Assembly: GCF_013836145.1 (NCBI RefSeq)
Contig: NZ_CP057483.1
Location: forward strand, 3,224,001-3,288,000
Direction of reading: 5' to 3'
Length of the DNA stretch: 64,000 nt
DNA from: Citrobacter sp. RHB25-C09
GTDB lineage: Bacteria > Pseudomonadota > Gammaproteobacteria > Enterobacterales > Enterobacteriaceae
The notes under the pieces are model-generated. The model had not been told where the DNA came from. It worked only from the letters and a program-made list of their open reading frames with translations, and ran no database searches. The translations under genes were made by a program, and so were the position numbers. The stretch's first letter is position 1, and each line of letters begins with the position of its first letter. This document shows positions 27,455-35,374 of the stretch, piece by piece.

Positions 27455-29254
27455 TTATTTGCTGTCTTTGCCGACATGCAGAATGGCGAGGAACGCTTCC
27501 TGAGGCAGTTCGACGTTACCGATCTGCTTCATACGTTTCTTACCTTCTTTCTGCTTCTGCAGCAGCTTTTTCTTACGGCTGATATCGCCGCCATAGCATT
27601 TCGCCAGAACGTTTTTACGCAATTGTTTAACCGTGGAGCGCGCGATGATATGCGTACCGATGGCTGCCTGAATCGCGATATCGAACTGCTGACGTGGGAT
27701 CAGATCTTTCATCTTCTCCACCAGCTCACGACCACGACTCTGTGAGTTATCACGGTGAGTGATCAGCGCCAGCGCATCGACACGTTCGTTGTTGATTAAC
27801 ACATCAACACGCACCATATCGGACGCCTGGAAACGTTTGAAGTTGTAATCCAGAGAGGCATAACCGCGAGAGGTTGATTTCAGACGGTCAAAGAAGTCGA
27901 GAACCACTTCGGCCATCGGGATTTCATAGGTCAACGCCACCTGGTTTCCGTGGTAAACCATGTTGGTTTGCACACCGCGCTTCTCAATACACAAGGTTAT
28001 GACGTTACCCAGGTACGCCTGCGGCAGAAGCATATGGCATTCCGCGATGGGCTCGCGCAGTTCATAGATGTTGTTCAGCGGCGGCAGCTTGGACGGGCTG
28101 TCAACATAGATGGTTTCTTTGGAAGTGGTTTCCACTTCATACACAACGGTCGGCGCGGTGGTGATCAGATCCAGATCGTATTCACGCTCCAGACGTTCCT
28201 GAATGATCTCCATGTGCAGCAGACCCAGGAAGCCACAGCGGAAGCCGAAGCCCAGCGCGGTTGAACTTTCTGGCTCATAGAACAGCGAGGCGTCGTTGAG
28301 GCTCAGCTTACCGAGTGCGTCACGGAAGTTCTCGTAGTCGTCAGAGCTGACCGGGAACAGCCCGGCGTAAACCTGCGGCTTCACCTTTTTAAAACCTGGC
28401 AGCGCTTTTTCTGCCGGGTTACGTGCCTGAGTCAGCGTATCACCAACCGGCGCGCCGAGAATGTCTTTAATTGCACAAACCAGCCAACCGACCTCGCCAC
28501 ATTTAAGCTCGGTACGGTCGACCTGTTTTGGTGTGAAGATCCCCAGTCGGTCTGCGTTATAGACCTGCCCGGTGCTCATCACTTTGATTTTGTCGCCTTT
28601 GCGCATGGTGCCGTTTTTAATACGTACCAGCGACACAACGCCAAGATAGTTATCGAACCAGGAGTCGATGATCAGCGCCTGCAACGGGCCATCCGGATCG
28701 CCTTCCGGCGGCGGAATATCACGCACCAGACGTTCCAGGACGTCGGTGACGCCTACGCCGGTTTTCGCCGAGCAGCGTACGGCGTCAGTGGCATCAATAC
28801 CGACGATATCTTCAATCTCTTCGGCTACACGTTCAGGATCGGCGGCTGGCAGGTCAATTTTGTTCAGAACCGGCACCACTTCGAGATCCATTTCCATCGC
28901 GGTGTAGCAGTTCGCCAGGGTTTGCGCCTCAACGCCCTGCCCGGCATCCACCACCAGCAATGCGCCCTCACAGGCCGCCAGCGAGCGAGAAACTTCATAC
29001 GAGAAGTCAACGTGGCCAGGGGTGTCGATAAAGTTAAGCTGGTAAGTTTCACCATCAGACGCTTTAAAGTCGAGCGTCACGCTCTGCGCTTTAATGGTAA
29101 TACCGCGCTCACGCTCAAGATCCATCGAGTCGAGAACCTGCGCTTCCATTTCACGGTCAGACAGGCCACCGCAGATCTGAATAATACGGTCAGACAGCGT
29201 CGATTTACCGTGGTCGATGTGAGCAATGATGGAGAAATTTCTTATGTTCTTCAT
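27455..29254 (-). CDS. lepA: Elongation factor 4 (LepA)
   Basis: 599 residues, colinear with E. coli LepA. GTPase motifs: AHIDHGKSTL, DTPGHVDF, NKIDLPAA; the C-terminal region ends in the lysine-rich SRKKKLLQKQKEGKKRMKQIG segment. It is a ribosome-associated translational GTPase. The gene is complete even though prophage sequence begins within about 165 bp of its start codon; in E. coli the upstream gene is rseC. Confidence 0.98.
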   Translation of the reverse strand: MKNIRNFSIIAHIDHGKSTLSDRIIQICGGLSDREMEAQVLDSMDLERERGITIKAQSVTLDFKASDGETYQLNFIDTPGHVDFSYEVSRSLAACEGALLVVDAGQGVEAQTLANCYTAMEMDLEVVPVLNKIDLPAADPERVAEEIEDIVGIDATDAVRCSAKTGVGVTDVLERLVRDIPPPEGDPDGPLQALIIDSWFDNYLGVVSLVRIKNGTMRKGDKIKVMSTGQVYNADRLGIFTPKQVDRTELKCGEVGWLVCAIKDILGAPVGDTLTQARNPAEKALPGFKKVKPQVYAGLFPVSSDDYENFRDALGKLSLNDASLFYEPESSTALGFGFRCGFLGLLHMEIIQERLEREYDLDLITTAPTVVYEVETTSKETIYVDSPSKLPPLNNIYELREPIAECHMLLPQAYLGNVITLCIEKRGVQTNMVYHGNQVALTYEIPMAEVVLDFFDRLKSTSRGYASLDYNFKRFQASDMVRVDVLINNERVDALALITHRDNSQSRGRELVEKMKDLIPRQQFDIAIQAAIGTHIIARSTVKQLRKNVLAKCYGGDISRKKKLLQKQKEGKKRMKQIGNVELPQEAFLAILHVGKDSK

Positions 29255-29419
29255 AAATATGAATTTTTTAACTCGCTATGCTGATAATTATTTCTTGATG
29301 GACACAGCGGTGGACATTCCACATTAACTACCCCATCAATGACTGGCGTGCATATTACACTGTAGCGCTGAAATCGTCAGCATACGATCTCTTCATTAAC
29401 ATACGATGTTACGTTACTT

Positions 29420-29809
29420 TTATAACACCGGACAATCATCAAACTCTCCCGATCGTGCATCATTGATGATGTAAGTGATCACCCCAAATACTGGCGAAGT
29501 CACATTGTAGTCACCCGTTGAGTCTGGTATATCTTCGCGCTTACCGTTCTCCAGATTCACCAGGTGAGGTCTTGGGTGCACGCGGAAGCGTTTTATCTTT
29601 AGCTCACCATCTAACCTACAGATGAGCAGAGAGCCATCGCAAGGTATCAGGGAGCTATCTACCACTAGCAAGGCACCATTCATGATGCCTTCTCTCCAGT
29701 ATGTCTGCCCTGCTCTCATGAAGTATGTAGCTGATGGATGCTCAATAAATTTCTCGTCTAGCGATATGTGGCGCTCAACGTAGTCCGCTGCCGGAGAAGG
29801 GAAGCCCAT
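29420..29809 (-). CDS. UmuD'-like SOS protein, without the catalytic serine
   Basis: 129 residues. It begins MGFPSPAADYVE, exactly where E. coli UmuD starts after self-cleavage at Cys24-Gly25, so it encodes the processed UmuD' form. I recall that HumD of phage P1 is also of this form. By eye the UmuD GDSM serine motif aligns to QTYW, so the nucleophile is missing; a KIKR stretch matches the general-base Lys region. It may supply UmuD' activity to a host UmuC or modulate UmuD. RBS AGAGG. Two LexA boxes lie directly upstream, shared with the divergent dinI-like gene. Confidence 0.85.
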   Translation of the reverse strand: MGFPSPAADYVERHISLDEKFIEHPSATYFMRAGQTYWREGIMNGALLVVDSSLIPCDGSLLICRLDGELKIKRFRVHPRPHLVNLENGKREDIPDSTGDYNVTSPVFGVITYIINDARSGEFDDCPVL

Positions 29810-29831
29810 AGTTACCTCTATCTACTATTGA

Positions 29832-29875
29832 CACTGGATAAAAACACAGTATATATACTGTATATCCAACCAGTA
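29832..29875. promoter_or_regulatory. Two adjacent LexA boxes
   Basis: Box 1 at 29856-29875, TACTGTATATCCAACCAGTA, closely resembles the umuD operator. Box 2 at 29832-29851, CACTGGATAAAAACACAGTA. Both have CTG-N10-CAG. They fill the 82-bp gap between the divergent UmuD'-like and dinI-like genes, so both are expected to be SOS-induced. Confidence 0.9.
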
Positions 29876-29891
29876 AAGGGAGAAGGTAAAA

Positions 29892-30131
29892 ATGTTTGTT
29901 GAGCTGGTTTATGACAAGAGAAACGTTGCCGGGTTGCCAGGTGCAAGTAACATCATTCTGGCCGAATTGACGAAGCGGGTGCACCGGATTTTTCCTGATG
30001 CTGAGGTGAGGGTGAAGCCAATGCAGGCTAACGCCTTAAACAGCGACTGCACCAAAACTGAGAAAGAACGGCTGAACCGCATGCTGGAAGAAATGTTTGA
30101 AGAATCTGATATGTGGCTGGTTTCAGAATAA
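29892..30131 (+). CDS. DinI-like protein
   Basis: 79 residues resembling DinI: a first strand with Leu-Pro-Gly-Ala (VAGLPGASN), a central helix, and the C-terminal helix with acidic residues ending in WLVSE. DinI binds RecA filaments and modulates RecA coprotease activity on UmuD and LexA. RBS GGGAGAAGG. It is divergent from the UmuD'-like gene across two LexA boxes. Confidence 0.88.
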   Translation: MFVELVYDKRNVAGLPGASNIILAELTKRVHRIFPDAEVRVKPMQANALNSDCTKTEKERLNRMLEEMFEESDMWLVSE

Positions 30132-30230
30132 GAGCATTGTTTTGTCATATTGCATATGTAGGAACCGCACCGGCGGGCAATCATTCAATACTCGCACGAT
30201 CGAACGATCGCCAGCCAGCCGCAACCGTAG

Positions 30231-30531
30231 TCTTGCATACGGTGTGGTTGCGGCAACTTATTCCTTTAACACCGCAATTTCTGGCTTAAACTAAATAATG
30301 AACATTCCACCTCAATAAATGTCTAAGAAAGGAATCCTATGACTAAAAAGAAGCCTTATGATCACCAATCTGATATTAGTATTATCCATAACTGCCATTT
30401 CCCTGTGTGTAATAACGTTTGCATTAATTAAAATTGGAATTGGATTATCAAACAATCCAGATAAAAGCGATAGCTAAGCACTTGTATGGGCCAACCGCCC
30501 CCGTTCTTCCATACGGTGCGGTTGCGGCACC
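30231..30531. repeat. Two 27-bp direct repeats flanking a small ORF
   Basis: 30231-30257 and 30505-30531 match at 24 of 27 bases (TCTTGCATACGGTGTGGTTGCGG and TCTTCCATACGGTGCGGTTGCGG in their cores). Each can fold back with an upstream CCGCAACC- or CCAACCGC-like arm. They bracket the small membrane ORF at 30358-30477. Function unknown. Confidence 0.55.
30358..30477 (+). CDS. Putative 39-residue membrane protein
   Basis: The ATG at 30358 opens a frame of mostly hydrophobic residues (about 2-30; LILVLSITAISLCVITFALI) and a charged tail (NNPDKSDS). It overlaps a 31-codon frame beginning at 30338, which has the better ribosome site (AAGGAATCCT). An overlapping leader frame ahead of a tiny membrane peptide is reminiscent of type I toxin genes, but I do not recognise a family. 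Confidence 0.45.
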   Translation: MITNLILVLSITAISLCVITFALIKIGIGLSNNPDKSDS

Positions 30532-30538
30532 ATGTGTG

Positions 30539-30925
30539 TTATGCGCATTTACTGGTCACTATGGTGTCAGTAACACCAGCGGATGCTTTTTTGAGCGCAC
30601 GATTGAATGCAATAACAGTAACAGGATTTTTCTTCGCTTTAACACGGTTTGAATGGCTCTGGAACACATAAACATCATCAGGATATGCTTCTCTTCGCCT
30701 CCTGATTAGGCTCCTCACAGGAGATGGAGCTAACACTCTCACCTCCTTTAATCGCCCTCTCTGTTTGAAAGTAAGCCATTCGCCGGAAAGGTCGCTATAG
30801 TGAAGCCTGATTATTCTACCAACCCCTACCGGCAGGTAGTAAAGACAGCCCCATAAATCAGACCAGGTATCACTGATGCTTCTTAGCCTGGCATTTATCA
30901 CGGCAAATTCATAAAAGGTCAGCAC
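30539..30925 (-). pseudogene. Tyrosine-recombinase (integrase)-like fragment
   Basis: A 128-codon frame resembles part of a tyrosine recombinase catalytic domain: a region like LPVGVGRIIRLHYSDLSGEWL corresponds to the first Arg box with the usual TG-x-R altered, followed by YPDDVYVFQSHSNR. It stops before the HxxR box and the Tyr nucleophile. It probably is a remnant of an older integrase, not the enzyme of this prophage. Confidence 0.5.
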
Positions 30926-30997
30926 ACCCCGTCCTTTTCTCCATTGGTGTAAATATCCTTATAATTATTACGTACCTATTTCAAAGATCCAGTTATT

Positions 30998-31122
30998 TTA
31001 ACAGATTGGCTGTACCAGTTGCTCAGCGGTTAACTTTGGTTGTCCTACTCTCCGATCCGACCTTCCGTGCCCGTAACTGCTAAACCGGCACGAATGCGTT
31101 CGACAATTAGTGCTCTTTCCAC
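30998..31122 (-). pseudogene. Remnant of a Gin/Hin/Pin-family DNA invertase (C-terminal part)
   Basis: On the minus strand from 31122, ERALIVERIRAGLAVTGTEGRIGE matches, in two pieces, the invertase sequence ELIVERTRAGLAAARAQGRIGG. A stop and frame change follow, then GQPKLTAEQLVQ fits GRRPKLTPEQ in another frame, ending at 30998. No catalytic domain remains. It lies beside the inverted fibre fragment, where such phages carry the invertase. Confidence 0.75.
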
Positions 31123-31174
31123 TTAAGTCTTTGTCATCATGACGCGAAAAGAAGAAATATTGTCAAGATGATAA

Positions 31175-31535
31175 ATGGCCGTTATTGCAAAGGTTGGTTT
31201 AGGAGATGCGGTTCATCTTGCAAATTTTACATCCGGAGTTAACTGGCGGAGAACGCCTGACGGATACATCGAGCAATGGGGACAATCTGCGGTAGCGAAC
31301 TCATCAACAGGGATTGCAGTCGCAACATTTCCTGTCCCTTTCCCGACCGAGTGCCTGACAGTGCCTGACAGTTCAAATTGGTGAAGTGACGAATACTCAG
31401 ACCGGAAATTCGGGCGTGAAATCCTGGGGGGTGAGCCTGGACACTCTTACTAAGACGGGAGTATCAGGGGTTCTGGATGTAACAGGCTCCCCGGCTACTG
31501 GTGAGTTTTTCATTTACAGAGCTATCGGGAGATAG
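31175..31535 (+). pseudogene. Inverted alternative tail-fibre end, frameshifted
   Basis: The frame from the ATG at 31175 encodes a typical fibre C-terminus (NWRRTPDGYIEQWGQS, then FPVPFPTECLTV). It stops early because GTGCCTGACA is duplicated in tandem at 31351-31370. Removing one copy restores frame through QIGEVTNTQTGNSGVKSWGV to FFIYRAIGR and the TAG at 31533. It has no constant fibre N-terminus and points opposite to the fibre gene at 32110-33117, as an alternative end of an invertible module would. Confidence 0.85.
31182..31207 (+). promoter_or_regulatory. Degenerate invertase crossover site (alternative end)
   Basis: TTATTGC AAAGGTTGGTTT AGGAGAT compared with the invertase consensus TTNTCNNAAACCNNGGTTTNNGANAA: one half core (GGTTT) and most outer positions match, the other half core is AAAGG instead of AAACC. 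The central TT is the same as in the site within the current fibre, when both are read in the fibre sense. Confidence 0.5.
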
Positions 31536-31536
31536 A

Positions 31537-31971
31537 ATGAATATTTATAAATGGTCGGCCATTAATAATGCATTTTTCCCCGTCAGTTTGCTTGACAGTT
31601 ACATGACGGCGGGTTGGAACTTATCTGATGCAATTGACATTCCTGATGATGTTTCAATGGAATATATGGGGGGCCCGCCTGATGGAATGATTCGAGTAGC
31701 TGGGGATGACGGGTTACCTGCATGGTCTGAAATCCCTCCAGCAACTCATGAAGAAGAAGTGGCTGCCGCTGAATCGCAAAAACAATTGTTAATTGACCAG
31801 GCCAATGCCCACATGAATAGTAAGCAGTGGCCTGGTAAAGCCGCGATTGGACGCCTGACGGGAGACGAACTGGCGCAGTACAATCTGTGGCTGGATTATC
31901 TGGACGCACTGGAGTCTATCGACTCCTCCAGCACACCGGATATTAACTGGCCTGCTCCACCTGAGGTGTAA
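31537..31971 (+). CDS. tfa: Tail fibre assembly protein (Tfa)
   Basis: 144 residues from the ATG at 31537, one base after the fibre-fragment stop, with GGGAG upstream. It has the usual Tfa layout: an N-terminal region (NAFFPVSLLDSYMTAGW), a middle, and a C-terminal Ala/Gln-rich helix ending in YLDALESIDSSSTPDINWPAPP. Tfa chaperones trimerisation of fibre tips and here belongs to the alternative fibre end. It is intact although its partner is frameshifted. The 3' end overlaps the antisense small gene at 31943-32107. Confidence 0.9.
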   Translation: MNIYKWSAINNAFFPVSLLDSYMTAGWNLSDAIDIPDDVSMEYMGGPPDGMIRVAGDDGLPAWSEIPPATHEEEVAAAESQKQLLIDQANAHMNSKQWPGKAAIGRLTGDELAQYNLWLDYLDALESIDSSSTPDINWPAPPEV

Positions 31972-32107
31972 ACACCTCACCGTCACAGGTAAAGCCCGGC
32001 TGCACAAAGTCCGGGCATTCTACCCAAACCAATAATGGGTGAAAGCGACCAGCAGGATCGATATCCGTTATTTCAACTACAGTGTTGTTCTCTATTCTTG
32101 CCCACAT
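31943..32107 (-). CDS. Small protein coupled to the glycine-rich fibre
   Basis: 54 residues (MWARIENNTVVEITDIDPAGRF at the start, then WVECPDFVQPGF). The ATG lies 2 bases after the fibre stop, with AGGTGG just upstream within the fibre's last codons. I recall such short proteins following glycine-rich fibre genes in other phages, but their role is not known to me; a fibre-tip partner or chaperone is plausible. Its last 29 bp are antisense to tfa. Confidence 0.75.
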   Translation of the reverse strand: MWARIENNTVVEITDIDPAGRFHPLLVWVECPDFVQPGFTCDGEVFTPQVEQAS

Positions 32108-32109
32108 AT

Positions 32110-33117
32110 TTACCACCTGATAATAATTACACCGTTTCCACCTTTACCAGCGCGTCCGGCAACTGCCGGTGCGCCCAGCGCGGCTCCGGCACCTCCTCCA
32201 CCTGGCCCATACGCATCAATTCCGTCATGTGTGGATGTATCAACAGCGCCTTGTCCTCCGGGGCCACCACCGCCACCACCAACGAAACTGGTCGAGAAAG
32301 AAGAACCAGGATTTCCTGGGCCAAGTGAAGTATTAAAATCGCCACCGATACCAACGCCGCAGGCTCCACCTGACGGAGTTGCACCGCCAGTCCCGCCTGT
32401 TGCTGACAAGATTGAACCGAATGAAGTAGTTCCACCATTAGTACCTGCAATATTGCTGGTTCCCGCCGCTGGCGCGATACCACCATTACCAACTGTCAGG
32501 GTGACTGACTCTACTTCTGTAAGGTCAATTAATTTTTCGGCGATGCCGCCACCACCGCCACCTCCGCCTCCGGCAGCTCGTCCGCCAGAACCTCCGCCAC
32601 CAATGACTTTCACGTAGCATTTTCTGCCTTTGCGTAACTCATCAGGCACAACCCAATTCACAACACCGGGAGCAGAAAAAACCACCATGTTTTTATAGCC
32701 AAAGGCTGACTCTTCCAAACCAAGGTTTGCGAGACCGTTTTTTGACGTCAAAACAGGAGTCCAATTTGATGATGGCGGCTCGTTGCCAATGTTTCCATCC
32801 TCCAGGGACTGATAAGGCTCTCCGCTGTGTGTGCAGATCGAACCGATATGATACTCCTGTTCTGCATGCCACTCTGGAACCCCCATTTGGTGCTGATACG
32901 CAATGAACTGACTCATTGCATACATTGCCGCATTGAAGTCCTCAAGCGAGGGGTGTTCGGAAGCGCCAACAATTCCCCATCCGCGAAGGAAAGATGCCGT
33001 GATCTGCGAGGTCAGGTCATCTGCCTGATTTGTTCCACCAAAAACGGTTCTTTCCATTCCCTGTGCATCAGAGGCAAAAGCCCGAACATTTCCCTGATAT
33101 CGTGCAATCTTAGACAT
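32110..33117 (-). CDS. Tail fibre with glycine-rich tip
   Basis: 335 residues. About 1-125 are a conserved tail-attachment region (MSKIARYQGNVRAFASDAQG). The junction NGLANLGLEE at about 128-137 carries the crossover-like DNA site. From about 165 on the sequence is runs of Gly (GGGGSGGRAAGGGGGGGGG) alternating with short variable segments, ending GNGVIIIRW. This resembles the polyglycine-helix tips of gp38-type adhesins. Probably the host-receptor-binding fibre, currently expressed with the tail operon. Confidence 0.88.
   Translation of the reverse strand: MSKIARYQGNVRAFASDAQGMERTVFGGTNQADDLTSQITASFLRGWGIVGASEHPSLEDFNAAMYAMSQFIAYQHQMGVPEWHAEQEYHIGSICTHSGEPYQSLEDGNIGNEPPSSNWTPVLTSKNGLANLGLEESAFGYKNMVVFSAPGVVNWVVPDELRKGRKCYVKVIGGGGSGGRAAGGGGGGGGGIAEKLIDLTEVESVTLTVGNGGIAPAAGTSNIAGTNGGTTSFGSILSATGGTGGATPSGGACGVGIGGDFNTSLGPGNPGSSFSTSFVGGGGGGPGGQGAVDTSTHDGIDAYGPGGGGAGAALGAPAVAGRAGKGGNGVIIIRW
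32710..32735 (-). promoter_or_regulatory. Invertase crossover-like site within the fibre gene
   Basis: The core AAACCAAGGTTT (32717-32728) matches the 12-bp core of gix/cix/pin-type sites perfectly, and five of eight outer consensus positions also match. It sits exactly where the constant fibre part meets the variable tip (codons NGLANLGL), as in Mu and e14 fibres. Confidence 0.7.
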
Positions 33118-33832
33118 TGATTTTCCTCGAAAAAAAACCGCCCTGGTAGGCGGTATTAAACTTGCTGGCGAATCCTCTGGCCGAAGGGTTTCGCGAGAAA
33201 CCGAATGTCAGACCAGGAGTCACCCGATAAAAATAATCGTATCGAACGCCAGCAGGTTTCGGCAGCAGGCCAAGCTTCACAATCAGGCGTAACTCTTCAA
33301 CTGATACCCGCGGCGAAACGTTCAGCGCAAGCGTCATGTCTTTTCTGTCGGTCACGTAAGCTTCGCCGTTGAATGCCGTCTGTATAACATCCTGCAGGCT
33401 AACTCGATCGTCTGACGCTATCGTTGCACCTGCAGCGTTTCGCGCAATTTTGACCCGGAGGAACCTGCGATACTCATTATCAGCCAGTTGGTAGTCACCA
33501 TATGCCGGGGAAAACTTGCTGTAGAAAGGTGCTCCGACATACGCTGCATTAGATTTACTGTCGAAGCCTGCGGTATTCAGATGTTCTTCAAACCCGAAAA
33601 ATACACGAGCAATAACAGCCGGCACGCTACGGGGAAGGCCGACTATCCGGCCAATGACATCAAGCCGGTATCCGGTAACCCGGTCGAGATCAAAGTTATC
33701 CGGGTTACGAATAAAATCGGCGATGATTTGCCAGTGCCTGAGCATGGACTGTATCTCTGACCTTGCTTTTTTCTTTTCCCAATACTGCTTGATGAGCATT
33801 AGCGTGTAGCGGTTAATGATGTCGTCATTCAC
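33110..33832 (-). CDS. DUF2612-type baseplate protein
   Basis: 240 residues resembling the DUF2612 family found between the J-like baseplate gene and the fibre gene in contractile-tailed phages. The N-terminus (LMLIKQYWEKKKARSEIQSML) is helical; a conserved VTGYRLDVIGRIVGLPR segment follows. It probably links baseplate wedges to fibres, in the place of P2 gpI. It overlaps J by 4 bp and the fibre start by 8 bp. Confidence 0.8.
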   Translation of the reverse strand: MNDDIINRYTLMLIKQYWEKKKARSEIQSMLRHWQIIADFIRNPDNFDLDRVTGYRLDVIGRIVGLPRSVPAVIARVFFGFEEHLNTAGFDSKSNAAYVGAPFYSKFSPAYGDYQLADNEYRRFLRVKIARNAAGATIASDDRVSLQDVIQTAFNGEAYVTDRKDMTLALNVSPRVSVEELRLIVKLGLLPKPAGVRYDYFYRVTPGLTFGFSRNPSARGFASKFNTAYQGGFFSRKINV

Positions 33833-35010
33833 TGGACCACCTCGTTAACGTCTATATTTTCCACACTCAGCGTGAACTTTCCCTGAAAGCCTGGTGATAA
33901 CTCAGCATCGGTGTAATCTGCCCCATTACTGCTAATTTGCAGATTGGTCAGCACAAAATTCACCCGTCCTACTCCATACCCATTCTCATAAAATTCGTTA
34001 GCATCCACAGACTCGCCAATATGCATGATGCGTGACGCAAGAGATTTTTTGAGCGTATCGATATCTATCGGTTCATTTTGCACCTTTCGGCGGGCCGTGA
34101 GCCTGATATGAAGCGGTTTGTAGACTGGTCGATCAAACTGAAGTTCATGGGCTATCAGAAATGTGGTACCGTCAGGCCGAACCAGCGTTTCTGTATAACG
34201 TCCGGTAATGCTGCCTTTAGTTCCCGTTCCACCTCCTTTCTGTTTTACCATGACCTCTACAATTTCAGAGATCGCGCCGCCTTCCACGACAAGCCATATA
34301 GAATTCGCTGGGATGCTCGTAGTCTGATCGTCGATTTTCGTGTCGTTCTCACCGATATTCAGATCAATTACACCTGTCAGTTGAGCAACTTTAGCGAAAA
34401 TCGCACCGGTGCTACCTGTCGCTGGATTCTCAAGGGACCGATTTCTACGCTGCCTGAACTCTTCGGGTGTTTCCTCATCCCGCCCTACCACAACATCTGA
34501 ATCAGTGATAATACTCAAAACCCCAGGTTCTGGTGTGAGTTGAGTGAAGGTATCGGTCACCAGTCCTGTAACCTTCCCAAAGTTTTGAGCAAAAAAGGTG
34601 ACTGTTGTGACGCCCGCCGGAACAGTCACATCCTGTCGGATAACCCAGACCTGATTTGCCTGGTCCCGTATCTTGTACCCGCTATAGAGAAGTAAAGGCC
34701 TGTCTGTTGTGACTTTAAGGTCACGCTGAGAACGAGATCCAGGGCGAAGGAAAAGTCCGTGAAGTTTGGCGATAATCTGCTGCATATCACCAGTATTAAA
34801 ATCGGGGTCAATTTGGGAATAAAGCCATTGCAGCGCGGCTTCAATATCTGCCCGAGCCTGAGCTTCGATTGCCACGCGTTGACCGTCAGGTGACTCCTGG
34901 TCTAAATCAATATCCTGACCATAAATTCCCTTATATCCGTCGCTCAGTTCCTGAAATAACTCCCGGAGAGTGTTTGTCTCAAGGCCGTTGTCGTTAAACT
35001 GTAGTGCCAT
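33829..35010 (-). CDS. Baseplate J-like protein
   Basis: 393 residues with the J family pattern: an N-terminal helical part (SDGYKGIYGQDIDLDQESPDGQ), VTVPAGVTTVTFFAQNFGKVTG in the middle, and DEETPEEFRQRRNRSLENPATGS. It is a structural wedge component of the contractile-tail baseplate. It overlaps the upstream gpW-like gene by 17 bp. Confidence 0.88.
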   Translation of the reverse strand: MALQFNDNGLETNTLRELFQELSDGYKGIYGQDIDLDQESPDGQRVAIEAQARADIEAALQWLYSQIDPDFNTGDMQQIIAKLHGLFLRPGSRSQRDLKVTTDRPLLLYSGYKIRDQANQVWVIRQDVTVPAGVTTVTFFAQNFGKVTGLVTDTFTQLTPEPGVLSIITDSDVVVGRDEETPEEFRQRRNRSLENPATGSTGAIFAKVAQLTGVIDLNIGENDTKIDDQTTSIPANSIWLVVEGGAISEIVEVMVKQKGGGTGTKGSITGRYTETLVRPDGTTFLIAHELQFDRPVYKPLHIRLTARRKVQNEPIDIDTLKKSLASRIMHIGESVDANEFYENGYGVGRVNFVLTNLQISSNGADYTDAELSPGFQGKFTLSVENIDVNEVVQ

Positions 35011-35374
35011 TCTTCAACTCTCCGTTGACCGGGAAGGTGATCGTCTGCTGGTCATAGACGGTCTCAATGCTGAGTTCGATTTTTTGTGACCGGGTGGACT
35101 TATTGACCTCCATCGCCAGGGCGGTGATGCGCATGACCCCATCCGTCGCCAGCGTCACACGCTCTATCTCCCGCAGAATCTCCTGCTCGGTGTTTTTTTC
35201 TGATAACAGGTAAAGCCAGTCGATGTTGTCATCCATGTTGAGAGGATTATCGTTTTTGAACGAGCGGATGCGGCACTTCACTTTCTGGGCTATCGCGGCG
35301 CCACCAGTAATGTAATTGTTCCGTCCTCGACCAAACGTCCAGTCATTGTTTTTATCCAGCGCTGATACAATCAT
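34994..35374 (-). CDS. gpW/gp25-like baseplate wedge protein
   Basis: 126 residues between the spike gene and J, the usual place of the gp25-like protein. It has acidic and basic helices (EKNTEQEILREIERVTLATDGV) and a beta-rich C-terminus. In T4, gp25 starts sheath polymerisation at the baseplate. Family assignment rests on size, position and weak similarity. Confidence 0.65.
   Translation of the reverse strand: MIVSALDKNNDWTFGRGRNNYITGGAAIAQKVKCRIRSFKNDNPLNMDDNIDWLYLLSEKNTEQEILREIERVTLATDGVMRITALAMEVNKSTRSQKIELSIETVYDQQTITFPVNGELKNGTTV

Noticed and set aside
30539..30925. Active integrase for this prophage
   Set aside because: The fragment lacks the HxxR box and Tyr nucleophile and has an altered first Arg motif; the functional integrase is probably beyond the window.
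32039..32617. Proline-rich 192-codon frame on the plus strand
   Set aside because: It is the antisense of the glycine-rich fibre codons (GGN read as NCC); no ribosome site and no separate support.
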